Positions 34,986 to 44,099 are shown, counted from the stretch's first letter. The stretch: 53,653 nt of DNA from JBLHKS01 sp047620505 (GCA_047620505.1 JBLHKS010000023.1:1-53653), one strand, 5' to 3'. Numbers and translations are program-made. The notes: generated by a model from the letters alone, not told the origin.

Positions 34986-36365
34986 GTGCGTGCTTTTCTA
35001 ATCTGGATCTTTCTCAACTCGGCTGCTTCGGCTGCCGCCCCAAATGTGCTGTTCATCGCGGTCGACGACCTCAACACGAGACTCGGCTGCTACGGATTCG
35101 AACACATCCATTCGCCTAACATCGACGCGCTCGCGAAACGCGGCGTTCGATTCGATCGAGCCTACTGCCAGTACCCGTCCTGCGGCCCAAGCCGCGCTTC
35201 GGTGCTAACCGGTTTGCGACCGGACACGACCGGAGTGCTAAGCAATAAAATTCATCTTCGCGAAGCGGCACCCGACGTGGTCACGCTGCCTCAGCTCTTC
35301 AAAAACAACGGCTACTTTGTCGCGCGGGTTGGGAAGATTTTCCATCAGTCGAATCCGACTGACATTGGCACCAGTGGGCCGGACGATCCGGCTTCTTGGA
35401 CGGCGGTTTTCAACCCGCGCGGCCGCGACAAAGACGAGGAAGATCTCTTGACCGTCTACACGCCGCAGTTGCCGTTGCCAGACCAGATGTGCTTCCTGAA
35501 AGCCGACGGCGAGGACGCTGAGCAGACTGACGGGCTCGTGATCGACGAGACGATCAAACTGCTCAAACAACAAACCGATCGCGATAAGCCGTTTTTCATC
35601 GCGACGGGTCTTTATCGGCCTCACATTCCTTACATTGCGCCTGAAAAATACTTCGATCTCTACAAAATCGAGCAAACTCCCCTCCCCTTCGTTCCTGCGG
35701 GCTACCGCGATCGCACGCCAGCAGCTGCTCTGGCTTCGACGCCGGAATGGCCGAATTTCGGGACCACGCCGCTCGAGGCTCGGGAGTGCATTCTGGCTTA
35801 CGACGCTTGTATTTCTTTCGTCGATGCTCAGATCGGGCGTTTGCTTGAAGCGCTGGATCAATTGGATTCCAGCGAGGAGACGATCATCGTGCTTTGGGGA
35901 GATCACGGTTATCATCTTGGGGAACATGGTCTCTGGAGGAAAAACAGTCTCTACGAAGAGTCCGCTCGTGCGCCGCTGATCATTTTCGATCCACGAATTG
36001 AATCCGAATCGAACGACTGCAATCGAGTCGTCGAATTTGTCGATATTTTTCCGACCGTTGCGGAGCTTTGCGGTTTGGAAACGCCGAAAAATTTGGAGGG
36101 AGTCAGCCTGACGCCGTTGCTGCGAACGCCGACCGCAGCTTGGGATCGACCCGCGTTTTCGCAGGTCCAGTTTCGCGAGTACGCCGGCCATTCGGTTCGG
36201 ACCGCGGGCTGGCGCTACGTTGAATGGGGCGAAGCGGGTTCAGCGGGGATCGAACTTTACGATCAGGCGGCCGATCCGCTCGAAATGGACAATCGCGCTG
36301 GCCAAATCGGCCAAGCCGAGATTCAAGCGAAACTCCAGCAGCTGCTGCGGGCGAAATTCGACTAA
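34986..36365 (+). CDS. Secreted sulfatase (iduronate-2-sulfatase-like)
   Basis: The 459-residue protein starts at GTG 34986 with a short signal (MRAFLIWIFLNSAASA). Sulfatase motifs are N-terminal NVLFIAVDDLNTRLGCYG, the formylglycine site C-G-P-S-R with Cys66 (YPSCGPSRASVLTG), and the metal-site IVLWGDHGYHLGEHG. The closest type is the iduronate-2-sulfatase/choline-sulfatase-like group that desulfates glycans. No formylglycine-generating enzyme is encoded in the window, so maturation must rely on a gene elsewhere. Palindromes are at 35719 (PAAAL) and 36336 (LQQLLR, near the C-terminus). Confidence 0.92.
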   Translation: MRAFLIWIFLNSAASAAAPNVLFIAVDDLNTRLGCYGFEHIHSPNIDALAKRGVRFDRAYCQYPSCGPSRASVLTGLRPDTTGVLSNKIHLREAAPDVVTLPQLFKNNGYFVARVGKIFHQSNPTDIGTSGPDDPASWTAVFNPRGRDKDEEDLLTVYTPQLPLPDQMCFLKADGEDAEQTDGLVIDETIKLLKQQTDRDKPFFIATGLYRPHIPYIAPEKYFDLYKIEQTPLPFVPAGYRDRTPAAALASTPEWPNFGTTPLEARECILAYDACISFVDAQIGRLLEALDQLDSSEETIIVLWGDHGYHLGEHGLWRKNSLYEESARAPLIIFDPRIESESNDCNRVVEFVDIFPTVAELCGLETPKNLEGVSLTPLLRTPTAAWDRPAFSQVQFREYAGHSVRTAGWRYVEWGEAGSAGIELYDQAADPLEMDNRAGQIGQAEIQAKLQQLLRAKFD

Positions 36366-36370
36366 CTCGG

Positions 36371-37291
36371 TTATTCCGAAGCTTTCAGGTGCTGGTCGAG
36401 TTCGGCAGCCAGATCAGCTGGGATTTTCCCATCGCTGATCAGCTGGGCCCGCACTTTCGCCGCCCATGTTTTCCAAGCCTCCGCCTCAGCAGCGGTCTGA
36501 CTCATGATCTCGATTTTCTCGCGCTTCCGAATCGTTCCCCAGGCTTGCTTGGACATTCTTCGGCTGCTCGCACCGGCTTCCTCAAATGCTTCGCCGAGGA
36601 CCTCACGCAGGATTTTCTGATCTTTCTCCATCAGCGCGTCGAAGTCCGTTTTCTTGATGACCATTGGCGAATAAACATAAGCCAAAGGCCAGTCCGCGAC
36701 GAAATCGACACCCTCCTGCCACCTGGCCAGAACCACGCTGCTCGGCACGGTAACGACGGTATCAAGCTGATTCTTATCGAGCGCTTTGCGAACATCCATG
36801 ATCGGCACCGGGACGACTTCTTTAACTCCGAACCTCTTCGCCATCGTGCTGCCTTTTTCATCGGGCACCCACATCCGAGTTGCGAGAAAAGCGGCCGGCG
36901 CCCTGGCCTCCTGCTTCGAGAAAATATGAGCCATGCCGAGTCCTTCGATTCCAATCGTCTCGTAGCCGTGTTTGGCGAGCAACGCGATTAACTTTGAGTC
37001 CATTCGCTCTCGGACGTAGGCGATCTGATCTTCATCTTTGAAAACGAGCGGCAAGCTGTAGAGGCTGACTCCAGGGACATCGCCGAGAACTGGCTCGTTG
37101 ATCAAATTCACGTCAACGCGCCCAGCAGTCCGCAGTTTGACCTTCTTCGCGGCGTTAGAAACTTGAATGTGCCAACGCGAGCCCTTCGGCCAAATGATCG
37201 GAACGTCGATGTCGCGCGCTTCAGCAGTTGCTGACCACGCGAGCAGGAAAATTAGAGCAGCGTCAAGGGTTCGCCGGTTTGTCAGGGTCAT
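36371..37291 (-). CDS. TRAP-type (DctP-like) periplasmic solute-binding protein
   Basis: The 306-residue protein has an N-terminal signal (TLDAALIFLLAWSATAEA). The DctP fold is indicated by PKGSRWHIQVSNAAKK, a long central region with LPLVFKDEDQ, and a helical end (SQTAAEAEAWKTWAAKV). No DctQ or DctM membrane subunits are in the window; instead it is 26 bp downstream of an RND/MMPL exporter gene in the same direction. An orphan binding protein working with an RND pump is the contextual inference. A one-mismatch palindrome (CAGCAGTTGCTG) is at 37222. Confidence 0.8.
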   Translation of the reverse strand: MTLTNRRTLDAALIFLLAWSATAEARDIDVPIIWPKGSRWHIQVSNAAKKVKLRTAGRVDVNLINEPVLGDVPGVSLYSLPLVFKDEDQIAYVRERMDSKLIALLAKHGYETIGIEGLGMAHIFSKQEARAPAAFLATRMWVPDEKGSTMAKRFGVKEVVPVPIMDVRKALDKNQLDTVVTVPSSVVLARWQEGVDFVADWPLAYVYSPMVIKKTDFDALMEKDQKILREVLGEAFEEAGASSRRMSKQAWGTIRKREKIEIMSQTAAEAEAWKTWAAKVRAQLISDGKIPADLAAELDQHLKASE

Positions 37292-37317
37292 CCAAATTCA
37301 GTCCGTCGGCGGAGACG

Positions 37318-39663
37318 CTATTTCAAGCGAAAAACGCGGATGAAGAAAGGAAGTAGAACGAGATCCGCGACCGCAGCGCCGATCATGGCGAGGGCGACGA
37401 GCATGCCGAAATTGCGATTCGGCTCGAAGCTGGATCCCAGGTAGATCGCAAAGCCGCCGACGATGACGAGAGTGACGAAAATCACCGCTCGGCCGGAACT
37501 TTGCACCGCGATTCGCAGGGCAGCGCTCATGTCAAAGCCTTCGCGAACCTCGCGCCGGTAGCGGGCGAGAAAATGGATCGCGTTGTCGACGGCGAGGCCG
37601 ACCGCGAGGCAGCTGACCATCGATGTTGAAATGTTGAGATGGATCTTGAACAAGCCCATGACCGAAAGCGGAAGCAGGACCGGAATCGCGTTGGGAAGCA
37701 GCGAGACGAGAGCGACTTTGAGCGAGCGAAAATGGATCACCAAAACCAACGTGATCAGTACAATCGTCCAAATCAGCGACTTCATCTGGCCCTGAACCAG
37801 CGCCTTAACCTGGCTGGCGAACATCTTGGCTCGGCCAGTCGTCTGGACAACAAGTCGGGGGTCGATTTCCTTCGAAAATTCGTCCAGTTTGTCCAGCAAC
37901 TCCAGCTGGTCGGCGCTGTTCATCGTGCGCATTTGAATCGAAACCCGAGTCGCGTCGTAGAAGGTATCCGGGGCACCTTCTTCGTCTGAAAAGACCGTGA
38001 TCAGCTCGTGCAGCCGCTCGCCCTGCGCGGACGCCTCGATTTGAAAGAGAAAGTCCGCGATGTCATCCGAGCTATCCGGGATGACTTCCATCTCCGGGTC
38101 GTTGTCGTGGTCGATCCGGTTGATTCCGCGAATGATCGGGACCAACGAAATCACGGCCGAGACTCGGTCTTGCTTCCTGGCGAATTCGTGGAGTTTTTCG
38201 ACTTCGCGAAGCGCCCAGGGCTCGGTGAAAACCTGGTCTTCGCCGCGAACTACGATCTGAAGATTGCCGACTCCCGAAAGCTTCCGATCAACGACATCAA
38301 GACCGACAACGGAGTCGGCCGAAGTCGGAAGGTAGGTCGAAATTTCGGTCTCGATCCGGATCCGTTTGATCAGCAACGAGGAAACCACGATGAAAGTGAT
38401 CACGCTAACCCAAATCCAGATTCGGTCGCGTTCGGTGAAGCTGATAATGCCATTGAGGAGCTTTCCGACTCGGCCGGAATGATCGCCTGACGTGTTCTTG
38501 GCCCGCGCTTTTGGCTTAGCGAACATCATCAGGAGAACCGGCAGCAGAGAGATGACGAGAATGTAGGCGATTCCGATTCCGATGCAGCACCAGAGACCAA
38601 ACTGGCGGATCGCCATGATATCGGACAACACGAGCGTCCCGATCCCGACCGCAGTCGTGAGCGAGGTCATGAAGCAAACTTCCGTCATGTGCTCCATCGT
38701 CTCGATCACCAGCTCGCGCTTGTCCGAAATCTGCGCGCTGAGTTCGCGCTGATGGACCAGCGTGTGGATCACGTCCGAAAGACAGATCAACGAGATCAGC
38801 GTCGGCATCAGGACCGTCGCGAGGTCGAGTTTTAAGCCGAGAAAGAAAAAGAGGCCGAGCGTCCAGGTCACCGTCACCAGAATCAGGAACATCGGAACGA
38901 CCACGCCACGCAAAGAGCCAAAAATGACCAAAAGCAGCAGGCCCATCACGACGAGTGTCAGCCAAAGGAATCTCTTGATGTCTTGATTGAGAAAAAACGT
39001 TGCGTCGGACAGGATCGGAGAAAATCCGGTGTGATGAACCGATACGCCAGCGGGCGGGTTGGCCGTGAGTTCGCGCAGCTGACGAACGAACTGATTCCGA
39101 GCTTCGATCGTCTCGACCAGATCGTTGTTATCGAGGTTGATCGCCGCAGCCGTGCCGTCTTCCGAAACGAGTTGGCCAACCAGCTGCTTGTTCGCAAACA
39201 CTCGTTCGCGAAGATCAGCGATTTCCTCGGGACTTTCCGGAATTTCTTCAATCAGGGGAGCTACCGAGACTTCTCCATCTTCTATGGAGAGCGCCGTCGC
39301 GTTTGTGAGGGACGAAACGTTCTGAATGCTGTCGCCCAGCTCAAGCTCGTCTCCCGGTTCCACCTCTCGGCCGGTCGGTTCCAAGCCTTCAGTTACCTCT
39401 CTGATAAACGAGAGGACTTCTGTTGTGAAAATGTCCTCGGCTTCGAAAACCACCACGACCAACTCAGCTTTTCCGAAAGTTTTCTCGAAATCATCGAGAA
39501 CTTTTGTTTCCGGATCGCCGGGCGGAACCTGATCCTTCGGGTCGTGCCCGAGATCAAAGTGCCGAAGTTGCCAGCCGAAAAAAGCCGTGATTATAATAAT
39601 CACGGGAAGAATGTACCACCTGCGGTCTACGACGAAGGTGGCGATGGTTCGCGCCGGGGACAT
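37318..39663 (-). CDS. RND/MMPL-family transporter
   Basis: The 781-residue inner-membrane protein has an N-terminal TM (WYILPVIIIITAFFGW), a large periplasmic loop (FGKAELVVVVFEAEDIFTTE...), a TM bundle, a second loop, and a final TM bundle that includes LLPNAIPVLLPLSVMGLF and CLAVGLAVDNAIHFLARYRRE, typical of the MMPL/HpnN-like branch. Such pumps move lipids, hopanoids or hydrophobic compounds to the outer membrane using the proton gradient. It is probably co-transcribed with the DctP-like gene. It spans most of the longest palindrome-free gap (36.3-40.8 kb). Confidence 0.9.
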   Translation of the reverse strand: MSPARTIATFVVDRRWYILPVIIIITAFFGWQLRHFDLGHDPKDQVPPGDPETKVLDDFEKTFGKAELVVVVFEAEDIFTTEVLSFIREVTEGLEPTGREVEPGDELELGDSIQNVSSLTNATALSIEDGEVSVAPLIEEIPESPEEIADLRERVFANKQLVGQLVSEDGTAAAINLDNNDLVETIEARNQFVRQLRELTANPPAGVSVHHTGFSPILSDATFFLNQDIKRFLWLTLVVMGLLLLVIFGSLRGVVVPMFLILVTVTWTLGLFFFLGLKLDLATVLMPTLISLICLSDVIHTLVHQRELSAQISDKRELVIETMEHMTEVCFMTSLTTAVGIGTLVLSDIMAIRQFGLWCCIGIGIAYILVISLLPVLLMMFAKPKARAKNTSGDHSGRVGKLLNGIISFTERDRIWIWVSVITFIVVSSLLIKRIRIETEISTYLPTSADSVVGLDVVDRKLSGVGNLQIVVRGEDQVFTEPWALREVEKLHEFARKQDRVSAVISLVPIIRGINRIDHDNDPEMEVIPDSSDDIADFLFQIEASAQGERLHELITVFSDEEGAPDTFYDATRVSIQMRTMNSADQLELLDKLDEFSKEIDPRLVVQTTGRAKMFASQVKALVQGQMKSLIWTIVLITLVLVIHFRSLKVALVSLLPNAIPVLLPLSVMGLFKIHLNISTSMVSCLAVGLAVDNAIHFLARYRREVREGFDMSAALRIAVQSSGRAVIFVTLVIVGGFAIYLGSSFEPNRNFGMLVALAMIGAAVADLVLLPFFIRVFRLK

Positions 39664-39819
39664 GAATTTCGAATCGGGGGCGAATCATGGCACGCGCCGG
39701 GCTGCTGGCAACGCGTTTCTCTGGTTCAACGTCAGGAAATCCGGAATTCACAAATCCGGTAAAAACTAAACGCAGTCAGCGCTCTTGCCGGCAGGCTTCG
39801 GCAAAATCTCTTCTCAGGA

Positions 39820-40347
39820 TCACAATGTCTCGAGCCAGGGCTTGAGATCGGGGTCTGTTTTCGCCATCGCTTCGAACTTCGGATCCATCGAGATCGCCTT
39901 GTGAAAAGACGGGCCGACCGCTTCGAGATTGCCGAGTTGAGCCTCGTAGCAGGCAAGATTGTAATGCCAGATCGCGCTGAGTTTGTCGCAGGCGCGGCGA
40001 GCGGCGAGTAAAAATGGGTAAGCGCTTTCCAAGGATTCATCTCGGCGAATGCAGAAAGCGCCATTGAGATAGAAATTCAGCGCCGAGGGGTACAGTTCGA
40101 TCGAGCTCTTCGCCAAATCCGCGCCGACGGTCCATTTTTTCTGGGCTATCGCGATATCGATCCGCATCGAAAGCAGATCTTCCTCGCCTTGAAGACTTTC
40201 CGGGGCCTCATCGAGTACGAGCCACGCATCGTCGAACATTTCGAGCATGAAATAACCAACCGACTCGTCGAGAATCCGTTTTGGGATACTGTTTACAATT
40301 GGACCACTCACCGGGCCCACCGGTGTAACTTCCGTCAGCTTTGTCAA
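39820..40347 (-). CDS. TPR-like protein
   Basis: The 175-residue protein lacks a signal and consists of TPR-like helix pairs: ESVGYFMLEMFDDAWLVLDE, DLLSMRIDIAIAQKKW, SALNFYLNGAFCIRRDE, and IWHYNLACYEAQLGNLEAV (a good TPR match). It is 18 bp downstream of the OmpA-like gene and 156 bp upstream of the RND gene on the same strand. It may be a scaffold protein; its specific partner is not shown by the sequence. Confidence 0.75.
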   Translation of the reverse strand: MTKLTEVTPVGPVSGPIVNSIPKRILDESVGYFMLEMFDDAWLVLDEAPESLQGEEDLLSMRIDIAIAQKKWTVGADLAKSSIELYPSALNFYLNGAFCIRRDESLESAYPFLLAARRACDKLSAIWHYNLACYEAQLGNLEAVGPSFHKAISMDPKFEAMAKTDPDLKPWLETL

Positions 40348-40365
40348 CTCGACCTGTGAAAAAAA

Positions 40366-41292
40366 TCACTCTGACAGGATCAAAATGTCAACTCGGTGGG
40401 CACCCTTCCCGTCCTCAGCCGGGCCGGCGGCTTCGATTTCAATCGCGTCTTCGGAAACGCCTAAATCGAGGAGCGCACCCATGATTCGCCGGGCACGAAC
40501 GCCCGAAACCCAAAGATGATGAGCCTCGTCACCGGACTCCAAAGTGGCGTGCCCGCGAAGCAGGACCTTCAAATCTTCCGTAGCGGCAATCTCACCGGCG
40601 ATCCGAGTCAATTCGGCGTTCGAAACGTCCGTCAGGCGAGTTGAATCGCCCGCGAACTCAATTTTGCCGAGAACTCCCTCGTCGAGCTCAGACGCAGGCG
40701 GAGCTGGATTCGGCGTCGGAGGATCCACAATCACGATGGTCGTTGCGAGCTCCGGTTCAGCAGCTGCTAGCTGCAGCGTTGGCGGCGGCTCGACATCAGG
40801 AGGCGGATTCGCTAAGATTTCTGCCAAAGACGGATCTGAGACGACAATCACGGAATTCTGCGGATCGGATTCACCCAGCGGCGATCCGGGTGAGACCAAG
40901 GCAACGTGGTCGACTTCCGCGTTTTCATTGACCGCAGGCGGTTCGGGCGGCTTCACCTCGGTAATTTCAGGAGGAATGTAGACCGAAATCGGTGCCGCAG
41001 GGCCAATCTCGATCTCGAGCTTTGGATCAGGCTCGGTCGTCGCCACGAAATTTCCCTCCGGAGAAAGAGCAACGACACGGCCGGGAATTTCGACTGGCTG
41101 AGGGGCGGCTGGCGGCGCTGGCGTTGGTTTCGCGATCGGCTCTGGCTCTGAATCCGGCGTTTCTGCTGTGCTGGTCAGCTTGGCAAACAGACTTCGACTC
41201 GCGTCTAACCGGGGAATCAGGAAAAGCCCGGCGAGCATCACGAGAGCGGTAAATGCGAGGAGGGCTGCTTGAATCGGGCTTCGGTCTTTCAT
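40366..41292 (-). CDS. Membrane-anchored OmpA-like peptidoglycan-binding protein
   Basis: The 308-residue protein has one N-terminal TM (IQAALLAFTALVMLAGLFLI), a long Pro/Ala/Glu-rich disordered linker (~40-205), and an OmpA/MotB-like C-terminal domain (~208-308): GKIEFAGDSTRLTDVSN, VLLRGHATLESGDEA, SGVRARRIMGALLDLGV. The usual D..N..LS..RA pattern is partly altered. It probably tethers an envelope complex to peptidoglycan. The palindrome at 40758 (CAGCAGCTGCTAGCTGC) lies in the linker, read LAAAEPE. Confidence 0.8.
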   Translation of the reverse strand: MKDRSPIQAALLAFTALVMLAGLFLIPRLDASRSLFAKLTSTAETPDSEPEPIAKPTPAPPAAPQPVEIPGRVVALSPEGNFVATTEPDPKLEIEIGPAAPISVYIPPEITEVKPPEPPAVNENAEVDHVALVSPGSPLGESDPQNSVIVVSDPSLAEILANPPPDVEPPPTLQLAAAEPELATTIVIVDPPTPNPAPPASELDEGVLGKIEFAGDSTRLTDVSNAELTRIAGEIAATEDLKVLLRGHATLESGDEAHHLWVSGVRARRIMGALLDLGVSEDAIEIEAAGPAEDGKGAHRVDILILSE

Positions 41293-41313
41293 CTCAAGAT
41301 TGGGTAGACTTGA

Positions 41314-42666
41314 TCATTGCTCGTTGCCGTCAAATTCCGGGTAGGCGGCGGCGGCGTGTTGAGTAAAATCGAGACCCGCGGCTTCTTCTTCTTCGGAAGC
41401 GCGGACGCCGAGGCTGAGGTCGAGCGATTTGAAAACGAGGAAGCCGAGGCAGAAGGAAATCAAGCAGAGCGTCAACGCGCCGGCGGCTTGAATTCCGAAC
41501 AAACTCGGGTCAGCAGCTGCTACGGCGAGCGCTCCGACGATTCCGCCGACGAGGTGAACTGGGCCAGCGCCGATCAGGTCGTCGATTCCGCGTTTTTCGA
41601 AAAACGAAGTCGTGAGCAGCATCAAAACTCCCGCGCAAGCGCCAATCGCTGCGGCAACGGCCGGGGAAAGCAGGTCAGCACCAGCGGAAGCCGCGATGAG
41701 GCCGACCAACGCGCCGTTCAAAGTCGAAGCGGCATCCGGTCGGGCTCGAAAACACCAGGTGAATCCGGCAGTGACGATCGCGCCGAAGCCTGCGCTGACA
41801 CACAAATTCACTACGAGTCGGCCGGCGGATTCGAGTTCGATTCCACGAATTAAAACCTGTCCCAGGACAATTCCGAAGGACCCGATCCAAAGAAGAAAAA
41901 CGCCAAACGCGGCCAGGGGAAGGCTGTGGCCAGGCAAAAGACGCGAGGAGCCGTCCTCGGCAAAACGCCCCATGCGAGGCCCGAGAGCGATCGCGCCGGC
42001 GAGGGCAAAAGCGCCGCCAATTCCGTGAATCACGATGCTCCCGCCGAAATCGTGAAAGCCCGCGATTTCGAGCCAACCGGCGGCCGATTCAAACCCGAAT
42101 GCGTCGGCCTGCGAGCCCCAGGCGAAGTGAGCCAACATCGGAAACACAAGAGCTGAGAAAATTGCGATCGCGACGAGAAATCCGCCGAATCGAACCCGCT
42201 CTCCGACGGCTCCCGAACAAATCAGAGAGGCGACGGCGACGATGACACCTTGAAACAACCAGAAACTCCAAAAGCCTGGATTTTCGTCCATCGTTTTCAG
42301 CCAGAAAGCACCCTCAGCGAAGAACGAATCGCCCGCGTGAACGTACATCAGACCGAAGCCGAGAAAGAGCCAGCCGATCACCGAAATCGCGAGCGTGAGC
42401 AGCGCTTTCATGACGACGTTGACGCTGTTGCGCGAATGCGAAAAGCCCAATTCACGAGCCGCCAGCCCGATGAACATCACGAGAACTGAGGCCGCCGCGA
42501 TGAGCAGCCAGGGACCGTTTCCACCAGCAGCTGCTGTCGCGACCGCTGGAGTTTCGGCGGCAGGAACGAGCGCTTCCTGGGCCAGGGCTGAAAGTGGAGC
42601 GAGCGCCAGAATCAGAAGCAGCCAGAGCCAGCCGATTCGAGGTTTTTGATTTAGAGGCGTGGTCAC
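41314..42666 (-). CDS. amt: Ammonium transporter (Amt family)
   Basis: The 450-residue membrane protein has a signal-like N-terminus with an Ala-rich stretch, then about eleven TM segments. Amt landmarks are FHDFGGSIVIHGIGGAFAL (first pore His), AGPVHLVGGIVGALA (second His), and a cytosolic tail ending in EEEEAAGLDFTQHAAAAYPEF that matches the usual Amt tail. It imports ammonia/ammonium; no GlnK gene is adjacent. Palindromes at 41511 (AAADP) and 42525 (TAAAGGNG, in the N-terminal linker) are both read AAA. Confidence 0.9.
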   Translation of the reverse strand: MTTPLNQKPRIGWLWLLLILALAPLSALAQEALVPAAETPAVATAAAGGNGPWLLIAAASVLVMFIGLAARELGFSHSRNSVNVVMKALLTLAISVIGWLFLGFGLMYVHAGDSFFAEGAFWLKTMDENPGFWSFWLFQGVIVAVASLICSGAVGERVRFGGFLVAIAIFSALVFPMLAHFAWGSQADAFGFESAAGWLEIAGFHDFGGSIVIHGIGGAFALAGAIALGPRMGRFAEDGSSRLLPGHSLPLAAFGVFLLWIGSFGIVLGQVLIRGIELESAGRLVVNLCVSAGFGAIVTAGFTWCFRARPDAASTLNGALVGLIAASAGADLLSPAVAAAIGACAGVLMLLTTSFFEKRGIDDLIGAGPVHLVGGIVGALAVAAADPSLFGIQAAGALTLCLISFCLGFLVFKSLDLSLGVRASEEEEAAGLDFTQHAAAAYPEFDGNEQ

Positions 42667-42699
42667 GGGCGTTAAAATTGGACTAGCGGAAGGAGAAAT

Positions 42700-43656
42700 T
42701 CAGATGCCGAGGTCGTCGAACAATTCTGCGACTTCAGCGCGGATTTGGCGCTGCTTGACCGGATCAGGAATCTTGTCGATCAGGACGTGCGCGATTTCGC
42801 GGTAGTGACCGGAATTGATCGCGGAAGACGGGCCGATTTCGGTCCGAACGTAATAATGAAGGGTCGCCGGACTCATCACTTTGCAGACCACGCCGGCAAG
42901 CTGACGTCGAAACTCGACCCAATCCAATTCAGAAGCGCTGAGGGCCTCACGGCGGGTTGAAACCTGGCCAATGGCTTTGGATTTGGAAGCGACCTTTTTC
43001 TTGTGCACCGGCGGCGGAGCCACGTCCCAGGCGATCTCGCTTTCGTCGATCGCCTCAGTCGCCTTCTTCAAATCATCCAGCGTAACCCGAGACGGATTGT
43101 CCGATGAAGAAGACGGCTTGCGCGACCCGTTTCGTTCCCGACGCAAAGCAGGCGGAGCCATCGGTTGAGGCTCGCTTCTTCGATTCGGGCGACCGTTTTT
43201 TCCGCGAGGAAGCGGCTGAACCGACTTCCCATCCGCCTGATTCAACGCCACGCGGACATCGGCGCGGTTGATCCCGGTGTCCTCCATTCGTTGGGCTCGT
43301 TGCTCGGCGTCGAACAACTCTTGAAGAAGCCTGCGACCCGCCCGCGCGACCGAGTCGGCGTCTTCCGCGCGCTGGTGAAGGACCGCGAGCCGGAAATCGC
43401 CGTGAGCCATCGCAACCAGATTGCTGCCGTCGAAGCCGAGATTCACCTGATCGATCTCGCGACCGATTTCATCGTAATCGCTGAACATTTCGTCCAGCGT
43501 TTCGACCACGGCGTTGAACTTCTCTTTAGAGAGCGTCATCTGCCCGAGCAGAACATCGCCCCGTTCCAACACGCACACGCCGGTCACTCCGCCAATGCGC
43601 CGGATTGGCGCAAGGCGGGTGTTGAGGTCTACTTCAGAATGAAAATTGCGCTCCAT
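42700..43656 (-). CDS. Probable roadblock/LC7-like protein with disordered tail
   Basis: The 318-residue protein (ATG 43656; an upstream ATG 43725 adds 23 residues) has an N-terminal region that looks like a roadblock/LC7 fold: RIGGVTGVCVLERGDVLLGQ, then a helix KFNAVVETLDEMFSDYDE, then LVAMAHGDFRLAVLHQRAE. A basic, Ser/Pro-rich linker follows, and then a helical C-terminal domain (ASELDWVEFRRQLAGVVCKV). Roadblock proteins regulate small GTPases such as MglA; no such GTPase is in the window. It is 95 bp downstream of a second small protein of similar character. The assignment is by eye and tentative. Confidence 0.55.
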   Translation of the reverse strand: MERNFHSEVDLNTRLAPIRRIGGVTGVCVLERGDVLLGQMTLSKEKFNAVVETLDEMFSDYDEIGREIDQVNLGFDGSNLVAMAHGDFRLAVLHQRAEDADSVARAGRRLLQELFDAEQRAQRMEDTGINRADVRVALNQADGKSVQPLPRGKNGRPNRRSEPQPMAPPALRRERNGSRKPSSSSDNPSRVTLDDLKKATEAIDESEIAWDVAPPPVHKKKVASKSKAIGQVSTRREALSASELDWVEFRRQLAGVVCKVMSPATLHYYVRTEIGPSSAINSGHYREIAHVLIDKIPDPVKQRQIRAEVAELFDDLGI

Positions 43657-43751
43657 GCGTCGTGTGGCTCCGAATCTGCAAGCGTGGTAGCTCGCGATCC
43701 GGTGAAGAAGCGCCTGGATTTTCAACTGCGGCCTGGAAGCCGCGCGTTTTC

Positions 43752-44099
43752 CTAAAGGCGCCGGTGGATTCGATTGAGTGCTTCGTTGCTGTTGAGTCGG
43801 CGATCGGCCATCAGGCCATGAAGATCGGCATCACCGCTGGCCGTTTCTTCATCGGAAAATTCAAAGGCCATCGTTCGCCCGGATCCACAGACAAGGCCAT
43901 GAGAAATCGCGTGGGCTCCAATCTGAGCGCCGAGACGCTGGGCGTATTTCTGGATGACTGTGAGTTCTGTCGCGAAATCATCCGTGTCGAACTGACCCGA
44001 GTCGCCTCGGACAGTTTCACCGTTGACTTCAAAATAGCGGACACCAGCGCTTTGCGTTTGATGCGCGCCGACCAATTGGGGAGGGTGGGTAGCGGTCAT
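43752..44099 (-). CDS. Small protein, possibly roadblock/LC7-like
   Basis: The 115-residue protein (ATG 44099) is not confidently recognised. It has a beta strand (VRYFEVNGETV), a long helix (DDFATELTVIQKYAQRLGAQ), then ISHGLVCGSGRTMAFEF, a layout similar to a roadblock/LC7 module. The following gene encodes a second candidate, so they could form a heteromeric pair. An upstream GTG/TTG-type extension to 44147 is less likely. No signal peptide is present. Confidence 0.5.
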   Translation of the reverse strand: MTATHPPQLVGAHQTQSAGVRYFEVNGETVRGDSGQFDTDDFATELTVIQKYAQRLGAQIGAHAISHGLVCGSGRTMAFEFSDEETASGDADLHGLMADRRLNSNEALNRIHRRL

